From: CAZNQW01 sp964575225 | GTDB taxonomy: Bacteria; Chloroflexota; Anaerolineae; JAAYZQ01 | DNA: 19,970 nucleotides | NCBI GenBank assembly: GCA_964575225.1 | Contig: CAZNQW010000045.1 | Span: forward strand, 1 to 19,970 | Direction: 5' to 3' | In this document: piece by piece, positions 1 to 7,206 of the stretch | Layout of the letters: each line of letters starts with the position of its first letter | Numbering within the stretch: position 1 is the first letter of the stretch | The notes under the pieces: generated by a model | What the model was told of the DNA's origin: nothing | Database searches by the model: none | What the model saw: only the letters and a program-made list of their open reading frames with translations | Made by a program: the position numbers and the translations under genes

Positions 1-48
1 ACACCACCCTATCCTACACTCTTTCCCTACACGACGCTCTTCCGATCT
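1..48. other. Illumina sequencing adapter at contig end (artefact)
   Basis: Bases 16-48 are identical over 33 nt to the standard Illumina TruSeq read-1 adapter, from ACACTCTTTCCC through GCTCTTCCGATCT. Bases 1-15 resemble a degraded piece of the P5 sequence that normally precedes it (ACCACC at 3-8, CTACAC at 14-19). This stretch is untrimmed library sequence and has no biological meaning. Genomic sequence begins at about base 49. Confidence 0.97.
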
Positions 49-333
49 GGCGTTAGGCCCCCGGCCGGGGGTGTGGGGGCCTCGGCAGGCCCCCACAAAT
101 GCACTGCGCTGCAAGAGGGTGTGCACCTCGGAGGCTTGACTTTGCGGGGGGAAAATGATCCATGGACCCCCGCTTGCGCGAGGGTGACGGACTGGCGGAG
201 GCGGTGAGCAAAAGAGCATCGCAAGCAAGCGTCCTGGCGTTGCCAGGCAGCGCATTCCATACAGGGCAGGGCTCCCGCGAGGGATGCCCCTACGGCCGGA
301 AGGATGGCCTGCGCAACGCCTCCAACGGGTTGC
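49..333. repeat. Repeat-rich non-coding leader with copies of two dispersed elements
   Basis: I see no supportable gene here. The stretch holds two repeat modules. Module A (about 60-150) has a perfect 10-bp hairpin, TGTGGGGGCC / GGCCCCCACA at 72-81 and 88-97, followed by CACAAATGCACTGCGCTGC; it recurs near 13471. Module B (about 162-257) starts ATGGACCCCCGCTTGCGCG and continues with GCAAGCAAGCGTC and TTGCCAGG; it recurs at 8679-8782. The short open frame across module B is a typical spurious repeat reading frame. Confidence 0.75.
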
Positions 334-362
334 TTGGTGGGCCCCCTGGGATATGGTATAAT
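334..362 (+). promoter_or_regulatory. Promoter of the 383-6204 operon
   Basis: A -35-like TTGGTG (334-339), a 17-nt spacer and a perfect -10 TATAAT (357-362). The -10 is preceded by TGG, giving an extended -10 (TGnTATAAT). Initiation about 7 nt downstream gives a leader of only about 14 nt, containing a GGGAGGGAGGG Shine-Dalgarno run before the ATG at 383. The -35 is weak, but the same TGGTATAAT is found before rnpB and dnaE. Confidence 0.7.
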
Positions 363-382
363 CCAAAGGGAGGGAGGGAACC

Positions 383-1591
383 ATGGCCCGCAACTTTCGC
401 AAACTCGAAACCTCCAAAGACCTGACCCGCCTGATGACGCGCTATTACGCTACCCGCAAAGTGGTGGGCAAGGTGCGTCCCCTGGCCTGGGTCACCAGCG
501 GCGCCCCCGTCGAGATCCTGATCGGTATGGGCGTGGCTACCGTGTACCCCGAGAACTATGGCGCCCTGGTGGGGGCGCAGCGGGCCGCCGTTCCCCTGGC
601 TCAGGTCGCCGAGGAGCGCGGTTACAGCCCCGATCTCTGTTCCTATGCCCGCTGCCAGATTGGCGCGGTGATGGACCCGCGCAACGCGCCCCAGGGCGGG
701 CTGCCCAAGCCCGACCTTTTGGTGGCCTGCAACAACATCTGCGGCACGGTGCTCAAATGGTACCAGGCCCTGGCCCACGATCTGCACGTTCCGTTGTTCC
801 TGGTGGATGCGCCATACCAACACGAGCCCGGCCTGCCCGATCACGCCGTGCAGTACGTGGCGGCCCAACTGGAGGACCTGATCGCCTGGGTGACGCGGCA
901 GACGGGCCGCAGGTTGAACGAGAAAAAGTTCCTCGAGGCGCTCCGCCGGTCCAACGAGGCGGTCACCTGTTGGCGAGAGATCCGGGAACTGTGCCAGGCC
1001 CGACCCTCTCCCCTCAATGCCCCGGACCTCTTTTTGACCATGGCGCCCATTGTAGTCCTGCGCGGCAGTTCGGACGCCGTCACCTTTTATCGCAAGCTCA
1101 AGGCCGAGGTCGAGGAGCGCGTGGCGCGGGGGCAGGGGGCCTTGTTCGAAGAGCGCTATCGGCTGCTGTGGGACAACATTGCCATCTGGCACCGTCTTTT
1201 TCGCCTGTTCAACCTTTTTTCCGAAGCAGGCGCCTGCTTTGTGGTCGACACCTATACCAACGCCTGGGCCGTGTCGGTGGATACCGACGAGCCGATTTTG
1301 GGCCTGGCCCGCACCTACAGCCAGGTGTACATCAACCAGAGCCTTCAGGTGCGGGCCGACCTGATGACCGACTTGGTCCAGCGGTTCCAGGTCGATGGCA
1401 TGGTGTTTCACTCCAACCGTTCCTGCAAGCCCTATTCCTTGGGGCAGTATGACCTCCTGAACCAGGTCAGCCGTCGGTCGGGTGTGCCGGGGCTGGTGTT
1501 GGAAGCCGATATGTGTGATACCCGGCTCTATGCCGAAGAGCCGATCAAGAATCGCGTGCAGGCCTTTCTCGACCTGCTGGAGGCCCGTTGA
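383..1591 (+). CDS. 2-hydroxyacyl-CoA dehydratase / benzoyl-CoA reductase-like subunit (HgdB/BcrB family)
   Basis: A 402-aa protein of the family of iron-sulfur subunits that carry out radical dehydration of 2-hydroxyacyl-CoA or reduction of aromatic-ring CoA thioesters after electron input from a separate ATP-dependent activator. Family features seen: LCSYARC at 85-91, ASNNIC-like ACNNIC at 115-120, a central YRLLWDNIAIW segment (259-269) and HSNRSCKPYS (343-352). The cysteines at 86/91, 116/120 and 348 are candidate [4Fe-4S] ligands. Start: ATG at 383 with a strong GGGAGGGAGGG site just upstream. It is the first gene of its operon with its own promoter, and neither a partner subunit nor an activator is encoded in the window. 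The next gene overlaps its stop codon. The substrate cannot be read from sequence, so no gene symbol is given. Confidence 0.85.
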   Translation: MARNFRKLETSKDLTRLMTRYYATRKVVGKVRPLAWVTSGAPVEILIGMGVATVYPENYGALVGAQRAAVPLAQVAEERGYSPDLCSYARCQIGAVMDPRNAPQGGLPKPDLLVACNNICGTVLKWYQALAHDLHVPLFLVDAPYQHEPGLPDHAVQYVAAQLEDLIAWVTRQTGRRLNEKKFLEALRRSNEAVTCWREIRELCQARPSPLNAPDLFLTMAPIVVLRGSSDAVTFYRKLKAEVEERVARGQGALFEERYRLLWDNIAIWHRLFRLFNLFSEAGACFVVDTYTNAWAVSVDTDEPILGLARTYSQVYINQSLQVRADLMTDLVQRFQVDGMVFHSNRSCKPYSLGQYDLLNQVSRRSGVPGLVLEADMCDTRLYAEEPIKNRVQAFLDLLEAR

Positions 1592-2469
1592 GCGGTGAAC
1601 TCGTAGCGCTCTCCAGCGCCTTGATGTGGGCGCTCTCCAGCGTTCTGATGGCCATGGGCGTCAAACGGCTGGACGTCCTGCCGATGAATCTGGTGCGTTG
1701 TGTGATCACGACGGTCTTTTTCTGGGCGCTGCTGCCCTTTTTCGGGGGTCTGTCCGCTCTGACCGAGATCCCCTCCCAGGCCTGGCTGTGGCTGGTGCTG
1801 TCGGTGCTGGGTCTCCTGGTGGTGGGCGATACGATGTACTTTCGCAGCCTGGATCTGGCGGGCGTGTCGTGGGCCATGCCGGTGGCCAGCATCAACCCTC
1901 TGTGGTCGGTGCTCATGGCCGGGTTCTTTTTGGGCGAACCTCTGAGCTGGTCGTTGCTCGTGGGCGCGGTGTTGGTGATCGCCGGCATCGCCATCCTCAG
2001 TCGCAATGGGGGCAAGGCCGACCCTGCCCGGCCGGTGGATGGTCCCACCCGGCGGAAGGGGCTTTTGCTGGCACTGGCTGCGTCGGTGATGTGGGCCGTG
2101 GGGTTGATCTCCCTCAAGTTGGCCTCCGTCGAGGTTCACTCGGTGGTGGTCAACGGCATCCGTCAACCGCTGGGCGCCGGGATCCTGTTGGCGCTGACGC
2201 TGGCCCGGGGGCGATGGCGCGATTTGCGGCACGTAGACCGGCGATCGTGGGGTATCATCGGCCTGGCAAGTGTACTGGGCACCGGGGTTGGCAGCCTTTT
2301 GTTTGTCGTGGCGATTCAGATGGTGGGAGCGGGTCGCACCTCGGTGCTGACTTCGGCCTCCCCTCTGCTGGCTGTGCCCTTTTCGATGCTTTTGCTGAAC
2401 GAGCAACCGAATCGTTGGACCTTTGTGGGGATCGCGCTGACCACAGCGGGCATTATTCTGGTTGCCTGA
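1588..2469 (+). CDS. EamA/DMT-family membrane transporter
   Basis: A 293-aa protein, the usual length for drug/metabolite-superfamily EamA carriers. It has about ten hydrophobic segments arranged as two EamA repeats (about 1-135 and 150-293). The ends of the repeats carry the family signatures ASINPLWSVLMAGFFLGE (about 97-114) and, in repeat 2, TSASPLLAVPFSMLLLNEQP. The start is TTG at 1588, overlapping the upstream TGA as TTGA, which implies translational coupling. An in-frame ATG at 1624 would remove half of the first membrane helix and is less likely. It probably exports or imports a small metabolite. Co-transcription with a CoA-thioester-type enzyme hints at a related organic acid or amino-acid-derived compound, but that is inference. 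Confidence 0.88.
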   Translation: MSGELVALSSALMWALSSVLMAMGVKRLDVLPMNLVRCVITTVFFWALLPFFGGLSALTEIPSQAWLWLVLSVLGLLVVGDTMYFRSLDLAGVSWAMPVASINPLWSVLMAGFFLGEPLSWSLLVGAVLVIAGIAILSRNGGKADPARPVDGPTRRKGLLLALAASVMWAVGLISLKLASVEVHSVVVNGIRQPLGAGILLALTLARGRWRDLRHVDRRSWGIIGLASVLGTGVGSLLFVVAIQMVGAGRTSVLTSASPLLAVPFSMLLLNEQPNRWTFVGIALTTAGIILVA

Positions 2470-2508
2470 AAATGTACACCGATGGGGAATAACGGGGAGT
2501 GAGGACGC

Positions 2509-4473
2509 ATGGCTGTGGACCCTGAGAAGGGCGCGGAGGGCGGGCGCTGGCAACAGTGGAAAGCCTCGATTCGCGCCGGGCTGAGCAACTACCGCCGCAT
2601 GCTGGCCTATGTGCGGCCTTATCGGGCACACCTGGCGGTGGTGGCGCTCAGCCTGTTGGTGCTGGGGCTCTTGGGCCTGGCCCTGCCCTGGGCGGTCAAG
2701 GAACTCGTCGACCTGGTGGTGGTCGGGCAGGACATCGCCCAACTGAACCGCATTGCCCTTATCCTGGCCGGAATTCTCCTGCTGCGCACAGGCCTGGGCT
2801 TTGTCCAGACCTATCTCACCGCCTGGGTGGGCGAGCGGGTGGTGGTCCGCCTCCGGATGGATCTCTTTGACCATCTTTTGTCGTTGCCCCTGGGCTTTTT
2901 CGCCCAGCAGCGGGTGGGGGCCATTGTGTCGCGCATGGGCAGCGACGTCCAGATCATCCAGTCGGCGGTCACCAGCAACCTGGTGGCTCTGGTGCAGCAG
3001 GTGGTCACCGCGGCGGGTATCCTGGTCATCGTCGCCACCATGAGTTGGCGGTTGACCTTGCTGATGGGAGTGGCCATGCCGGGCGTGGTGCTGATTACCC
3101 GGGCGATGGGCCGCCGCATCCGTGCTGTGGCGCGCACTGTCCAGGATATCCTCGCCCAGTCCTCGGCCATCGTCGAAGAGACGGCCGGAGGCATTCGCGT
3201 GGTCCAGTCTTTTGCCCGAGAGGACCACGAATCGGCGCGCTTTGGCGTCCAGGTGCAAAACCTGTTCGATGCGGCCATGGTTCGCACCCGGGTGTATGCC
3301 ACCCTGGGCCCCCTCATCTCCCTTTTGCTGTATGGTAGCATGGTCCTGGTCCTGTGGGCGGGCGGGCAGGAGGTGCTCCACGGGCGGTTGACGCCCGGGG
3401 AGCTGATCGCCTTTGTCTTCTATGCTTTTATGCTCAGCGGACCCCTGGGGGGCTTTGCCGGGCTCTATGGCAACGTGCAACACGCCCTGGGGGCCACGGA
3501 ACGGGTTTTTGAGCTGCTGGATACCCAGTCTGAGATTGTCGAAGCGCCCGATGCCTATGACTTGCCTCCCGCGGCGGGCCACGTGATCTTTGACGACGTC
3601 GACTTTGACTACGATCCCCGCCAGCCGGTGTTGCGACGGGTGAGTCTGGAGGCCACGCCGGGCCAGGTAGTGGCCTTGGTGGGGCCCAGCGGTGTGGGCA
3701 AGACGACGCTGGTCAACCTGATCCCTCGCTTTTACGATCCCACGTCGGGGCGCATTACCATCGACGGCCACGACATACGCCGGCTGACCCTGCGCTCGCT
3801 CCGCGAACAGATCGGCATTGTCCCCCAAGAGACCCTGCTGTTCAGCGACTCGATCGAGGCCAATATTCGCTATGGTCGGCTGGATGCCAGCCGCGAGGAA
3901 ATCGAGACCGCGGCCCGGGCGGCCAACGCCCACGAGTTCATCGTGAACGAGCTGCCCGACGGCTACGACACCCAGGTCGGCGAGCGCGGGGTCAAACTGT
4001 CGGGGGGGCAGCGGCAGCGGTTGTCCATCGCCCGGGCCGTCCTCAAGAACCCGCGCATCCTTCTCCTCGACGAGGCCACCTCGGCCCTCGATACCGAATC
4101 GGAGCGCCTGGTCCAAGAGGCCCTGCAACGGCTGATCCAAGCGGATGGAAGGGAGGGCGCGAGCCGTACGACCTTTGTGATCGCCCATCGTTTGTCTACC
4201 ATCGTCCACGCCGACCGCATTCTGGTGTTGCACGATGGCCAGATTGCCGAGCAGGGGACCCACGAAGAGCTGCTCGCTGTCAAAGGCGGCCTCTATCGCC
4301 GCTATCACGACCTCCAGTTCCGGTGGGACGAGATGGTCTCACCGCAGCAGGAGTGGGAGGTCCCCTCCCCTGTGCCAGAAGCAACCGACTGGAGCGGGTT
4401 GCGGCTGTCTTTGTTATCGTCGGGTGATCCCGCCAGCGTGGCGGGCCTGGACGAGGGCGAAATGGGGGCCTGA
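2509..4473 (+). CDS. ABC transporter, fused permease/ATPase (MsbA/exporter type)
   Basis: A 654-aa half-transporter with the exporter layout: six membrane helices at about 35-320, then a nucleotide-binding domain at about 350-590. Visible motifs: Walker A GPSGVGKTT (392-400), Q-loop Gln440 in IGIVPQ, signature LSGGQRQR (497-504), Walker B ILLLDE (517-522) with D-loop SALD, and H-loop His560 in IAHRLST. All catalytic residues are present. It should work as a homodimer exporting a lipid, drug or peptide. A roughly 50-residue tail after the ATPase domain (from about 605) is acidic, Pro-rich and beyond the usual family length. The ATG at 2509 follows GTGAGGACGC, and the gene lies 39 nt after the EamA gene and 6 nt before the next gene. 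The substrate is unknown. Confidence 0.92.
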   Translation: MAVDPEKGAEGGRWQQWKASIRAGLSNYRRMLAYVRPYRAHLAVVALSLLVLGLLGLALPWAVKELVDLVVVGQDIAQLNRIALILAGILLLRTGLGFVQTYLTAWVGERVVVRLRMDLFDHLLSLPLGFFAQQRVGAIVSRMGSDVQIIQSAVTSNLVALVQQVVTAAGILVIVATMSWRLTLLMGVAMPGVVLITRAMGRRIRAVARTVQDILAQSSAIVEETAGGIRVVQSFAREDHESARFGVQVQNLFDAAMVRTRVYATLGPLISLLLYGSMVLVLWAGGQEVLHGRLTPGELIAFVFYAFMLSGPLGGFAGLYGNVQHALGATERVFELLDTQSEIVEAPDAYDLPPAAGHVIFDDVDFDYDPRQPVLRRVSLEATPGQVVALVGPSGVGKTTLVNLIPRFYDPTSGRITIDGHDIRRLTLRSLREQIGIVPQETLLFSDSIEANIRYGRLDASREEIETAARAANAHEFIVNELPDGYDTQVGERGVKLSGGQRQRLSIARAVLKNPRILLLDEATSALDTESERLVQEALQRLIQADGREGASRTTFVIAHRLSTIVHADRILVLHDGQIAEQGTHEELLAVKGGLYRRYHDLQFRWDEMVSPQQEWEVPSPVPEATDWSGLRLSLLSSGDPASVAGLDEGEMGA

Positions 4474-4479
4474 GAGCCC

Positions 4480-6204
4480 ATGAACTGGCTTTTGCATGGG
4501 ATCGTGGATCTGTTCAACGCCCTTGCGGCGTGGTACTATCGCCGCAAGTTCGGCGCGGCAGCCCGCCAGTTGGGCCGTCTGCCTGAGGAGGGCGATGGGC
4601 AGCGGGGCTTTATCATCGTCGAGATCGACGGCCTGGCCTACGAGTATCTGCGCCAGGCCATCCGGCAGGGCCATGTGCCCTATCTCGCGCGCCTGCTGCG
4701 GGAGAGAACCCTGCGCCTGGGTCGCTGGCGCTGTGGCCTGCCCAGCACTACCCCGGCCTCCCAGGCCGGGATCCTCTATGGCAACAATTGGGACATCCCC
4801 GGTTTTCGCTGGTACGACAAAGAGACCCAGGACTCGATCATGTGCAAGCTGCCCGGCTCGGTGCACGAGATCCAGGAGCGGATCGCCGAGGGCCGGGTGG
4901 GCCTGCTAAAGGGTGGGTCGAGCTATACCAACATGTTCGATGGCGACGCGCGCCTGGCTTTGTTCACCCTCTCGGCCATGGGCCGCCATCGCCTGTTGGA
5001 GAACGTGCGCGGCCTGGGGTTTCTAATCCTGTTCGCCCTGAGCCCGATCCGCGTCCTCAAAATTGTGGTGCTCTCCCTGGTGACCTGGATGGTCTATGTG
5101 GCCAAGCGGTTGCTGTCCTGGCTCCGGGTCCGGCCCCGCGGCGCCCATTTTACCTTTTTGGGTCCCTTGCTCGAGATTTTCAACAACGTGGTGTTCCGTG
5201 AGGTGACCACCTTTAGCGTGCTGCTGGACATCTACCGGGGGATGCCGTCGATCTATGCCGCTTACACCGGCTATGACGAGATCGCCCACCACTTTGGGGC
5301 CGACAGCAGCGAGGCGCTGCGCGCCCTGCGCGGGATCGACAAGCAGATCCGGCAGATCGACCGGGCGCGCCAATTTGACATCCGGCGACAGTACGACCTC
5401 TATATTCTTTCGGATCACGGGATGACGCCTTCGGTGCCCTTTCGCCGCGCCTATGGGCAAACCCTGGAAGACCTGGTGGCCGGTCACACGGGCCAGGACG
5501 TGGCGATCGGGGTCGGGGAGGAGAGTGAGGGCCTGCCCGAGACCCGCGCCCAGTTTCTGCTAGAAGAGATCCGCGGGCTGGAATCAAGACCGCAAGCGGC
5601 CCTCCCGGCGCGGGCCTTGAAGGCCACTCGTCGCCGCCTGGAGGCCCTGTTGCAGGACGAGTCGCCCGAATCGGGGTGGGATCTCAGCCGCCGCGGCGAC
5701 ATTGCCATCCGCAGTTCGGGCTCTTTGGCTCATCTCTATCTGAGCGTGACCCACCGGCAGATGGATCTGAGCGAGATCGCCCTTTTGTACGCCTCGTTGT
5801 TAGACGCACTGGTGGCCCACGAGGGTATTGGCCTGGTGGCGGGCCGGGAGGGCGAGGCGGTGGTGATCTTGGGCAAGAAGGGGACGCTGTGGGCCGGCCC
5901 CGAGGGTACGCATCTGGAAGGCGATCATCCCTTGAGCCGGTTAGCCCGCCGCGACTGGGCGACGGAGCAGGTGGCGCGGGTGGCTCGTTTCCCCCACGCC
6001 GGCGATCTGATCCTGCTGGGGGCGTGGGATGGCGTCAGGGTGGTCTCGTTCGAAGACCAGGTGTCGACCCACGGGGGCCTGGGGGGGGCCCAGGATTGGC
6101 CCTTTATCGCATACCCCGCAGAGCAGCGCCTGATGCCCCAGACCATCGAAAACGCCGAAGAGGTGTACGCTCGCCTCAGGAGCCTCTATTCGAACGGCGC
6201 CTAG
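4480..6204 (+). CDS. Alkaline-phosphatase-superfamily phosphodiesterase/phosphatase with internal membrane segment
   Basis: A 574-aa metalloenzyme of the alkaline phosphatase / nucleotide pyrophosphatase superfamily. The two-metal site is readable: Asp50 in IVEIDG, a Ser/Thr nucleophile cluster 89-91 in LPSTTPASQ, Asp266 and His270 in YDEIAHH, Asp312-His313 in LSDHGM, and His531 in STHGG. The N-terminal 20 residues are hydrophobic or amphipathic. A second strongly hydrophobic stretch, about 178-213 (GLGFLILFALSPI, then LKIVVLSLVTWMVYVA), lies between the nucleophile and the remaining metal ligands, probably as a membrane hairpin. It starts 6 nt after the ABC transporter stop, so it is very likely co-translated. 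The likely substrate is a phosphodiester or phosphate monoester at the membrane, possibly linked to what the exporter moves. No more specific function can be read. Confidence 0.85.
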   Translation: MNWLLHGIVDLFNALAAWYYRRKFGAAARQLGRLPEEGDGQRGFIIVEIDGLAYEYLRQAIRQGHVPYLARLLRERTLRLGRWRCGLPSTTPASQAGILYGNNWDIPGFRWYDKETQDSIMCKLPGSVHEIQERIAEGRVGLLKGGSSYTNMFDGDARLALFTLSAMGRHRLLENVRGLGFLILFALSPIRVLKIVVLSLVTWMVYVAKRLLSWLRVRPRGAHFTFLGPLLEIFNNVVFREVTTFSVLLDIYRGMPSIYAAYTGYDEIAHHFGADSSEALRALRGIDKQIRQIDRARQFDIRRQYDLYILSDHGMTPSVPFRRAYGQTLEDLVAGHTGQDVAIGVGEESEGLPETRAQFLLEEIRGLESRPQAALPARALKATRRRLEALLQDESPESGWDLSRRGDIAIRSSGSLAHLYLSVTHRQMDLSEIALLYASLLDALVAHEGIGLVAGREGEAVVILGKKGTLWAGPEGTHLEGDHPLSRLARRDWATEQVARVARFPHAGDLILLGAWDGVRVVSFEDQVSTHGGLGGAQDWPFIAYPAEQRLMPQTIENAEEVYARLRSLYSNGA

Positions 6205-6405
6205 CCCGCACTGCGAACGCAGCTCGCGTGTGGTCTGCGGCGCCCAGGGCCCTGTCAGGGCAGGGACCGAGCTCCGGAGGCTTGCACGGGAGAGCCAGAC
6301 CCCGCCCGAGACGTCACCCTCGATGCGAGTACCCTCGCGCGAAAACGGGGCTCCAAGGGTCGGGCGCGGCATGCCGCGCCCCTTCCAACGTCCAGGGGAC
6401 CACCC
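6205..6405. other. Convergent intergenic region with GCATGC-centred palindrome
   Basis: This non-coding gap separates two convergent genes. It contains a perfect 20-nt palindrome at 6362-6381 (half-site GGGCGCGGCA), 24 nt beyond the stop of the minus-strand HD gene. It resembles the 22-nt palindrome at 16529-16550, which also has GCATGC at its centre. Around 6268-6295 the sequence CTCCGGAGGCTTGCACGGG may be a degenerate relative of the repeat seen at 126-140. There is no T-run, so intrinsic termination is not supported, although the hairpin could end or stabilise transcripts from both sides. Confidence 0.55.
6362..6381. repeat. Perfect 20-nt palindrome, dispersed family with GCATGC centre
   Basis: Half-site GGGCGCGGCA followed by its exact reverse complement TGCCGCGCCC. 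It has the same architecture as the 16529-16550 element (half-site GGGGCGACGCA), with different arms that still pair. This suggests a mobile or repeat family selected for pairing rather than for sequence. Confidence 0.85.
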
Positions 6406-7023
6406 CTACGCCAGACCGCGTACCTCGCGCTGCAGGCGCTCGTAAAAGGCGACCATAAACGCATGGCGTTCCTCGGCCAGCGCCCGGGCGCTGGCTGTCA
6501 GCAACCGATCTTGAATCCGGCGCAGCTTGAATTGGAACTCGTGGACGGGCGTGTGCTCGTGGCGCGTATCCCGGGTCTCCACGTACCCCTCGGGCACCTC
6601 CCCCCACAGCCGCTGGCCCTCGTGCCCACCATAGGCAAAGGCCCGGGCCACGCCGATGGCGCCGATGGCGTCCAGCTTGTCGGCATCGTGTAGCACCTGC
6701 GCCTCGATCGTCTGGGGCACCGTCTTGCCCCGAAAGCGGTGGGCGGCGATGGCATGGGCCACGGCCTCTACCCGCTCGGGGGGATGGCCCACCAGCAACT
6801 GACGGGCGAACTGGGCGCCGGCCTGGGCGTGATCGTGGATCATGCGGTCGGCCTGCCCGCGGGCCACGTCGTGCAGCAGCGTCGCGGTGCGCACAATCTC
6901 CCAATCGGCGCCCTCCTCCCGGGCCAGGCGCTCGGCCAGGGCCAGCACCCGCAACACGTGATCAAAGTCGTGAATCGCCTCTGCGCCGTCATAATAGGTC
7001 CGAGCTTCTTCGATAGAGATCAA
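6406..7023 (-). CDS. HD-domain metal-dependent phosphohydrolase
   Basis: A cytoplasmic HD-superfamily hydrolase of about 205 aa, similar in build to the YedJ-type group. Counting from the start chosen here, it shows DFDHVLRV with His22, LLHDVAR with His51-Asp52, and a distal HDADKLDAIGAIGVARAF block at about 112-129 (Asp113). These are the metal ligands expected for the family. Start choice: TTG at 7023, because AGGGAGG lies 5 nt upstream (7029-7035), an excellent Shine-Dalgarno site. The GTG at 7047 would add eight residues and lacks such a site. The gene is co-directional with the histidine kinase, with a gap of about 183 nt. The substrate is unknown; the family acts on nucleotides or other phosphate esters. 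Confidence 0.85.
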   Translation of the reverse strand: MISIEEARTYYDGAEAIHDFDHVLRVLALAERLAREEGADWEIVRTATLLHDVARGQADRMIHDHAQAGAQFARQLLVGHPPERVEAVAHAIAAHRFRGKTVPQTIEAQVLHDADKLDAIGAIGVARAFAYGGHEGQRLWGEVPEGYVETRDTRHEHTPVHEFQFKLRRIQDRLLTASARALAEERHAFMVAFYERLQREVRGLA

Positions 7024-7206
7024 GGCTGCCTCCCTGGTTGCCCGCACGAGTGTGGACGCGTGTTCTGTGTGCCGTATCGGTTATGGACACGGGGATCGGT
7101 CTGTGGCTGGGTGCCGGTGGCCCGTCCGAATTTGCCTGCCATCGACAACAACACGGCTCTTCCCCGTGCGCTTCCCAAATTCGAGGGCACTGGGGCCATG
7201 AACGGG
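7024..7206. other. Intergenic spacer between histidine kinase and HD gene
   Basis: A 183-nt gap on the minus-strand unit. Apart from the AGGGAGG ribosome-binding site (7029-7035) I see no clear promoter, terminator or conserved structure. Both flanking genes read leftward, so read-through from the kinase is possible. Confidence 0.4.

Noticed and set aside
162..425. Short plus-strand frame beginning MDPRLREGD
   Set aside because: It is the translation of a dispersed intergenic repeat, and it overlaps the promoter and start of the 383 gene.
1528..4308. Very long open frame (926 codons) on the minus strand across the EamA and ABC genes
   Set aside because: It is antisense to two well-supported transporter genes. 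Its translation is His/Gln/Arg-rich low-complexity sequence, typical of the complement of GC-rich codons.
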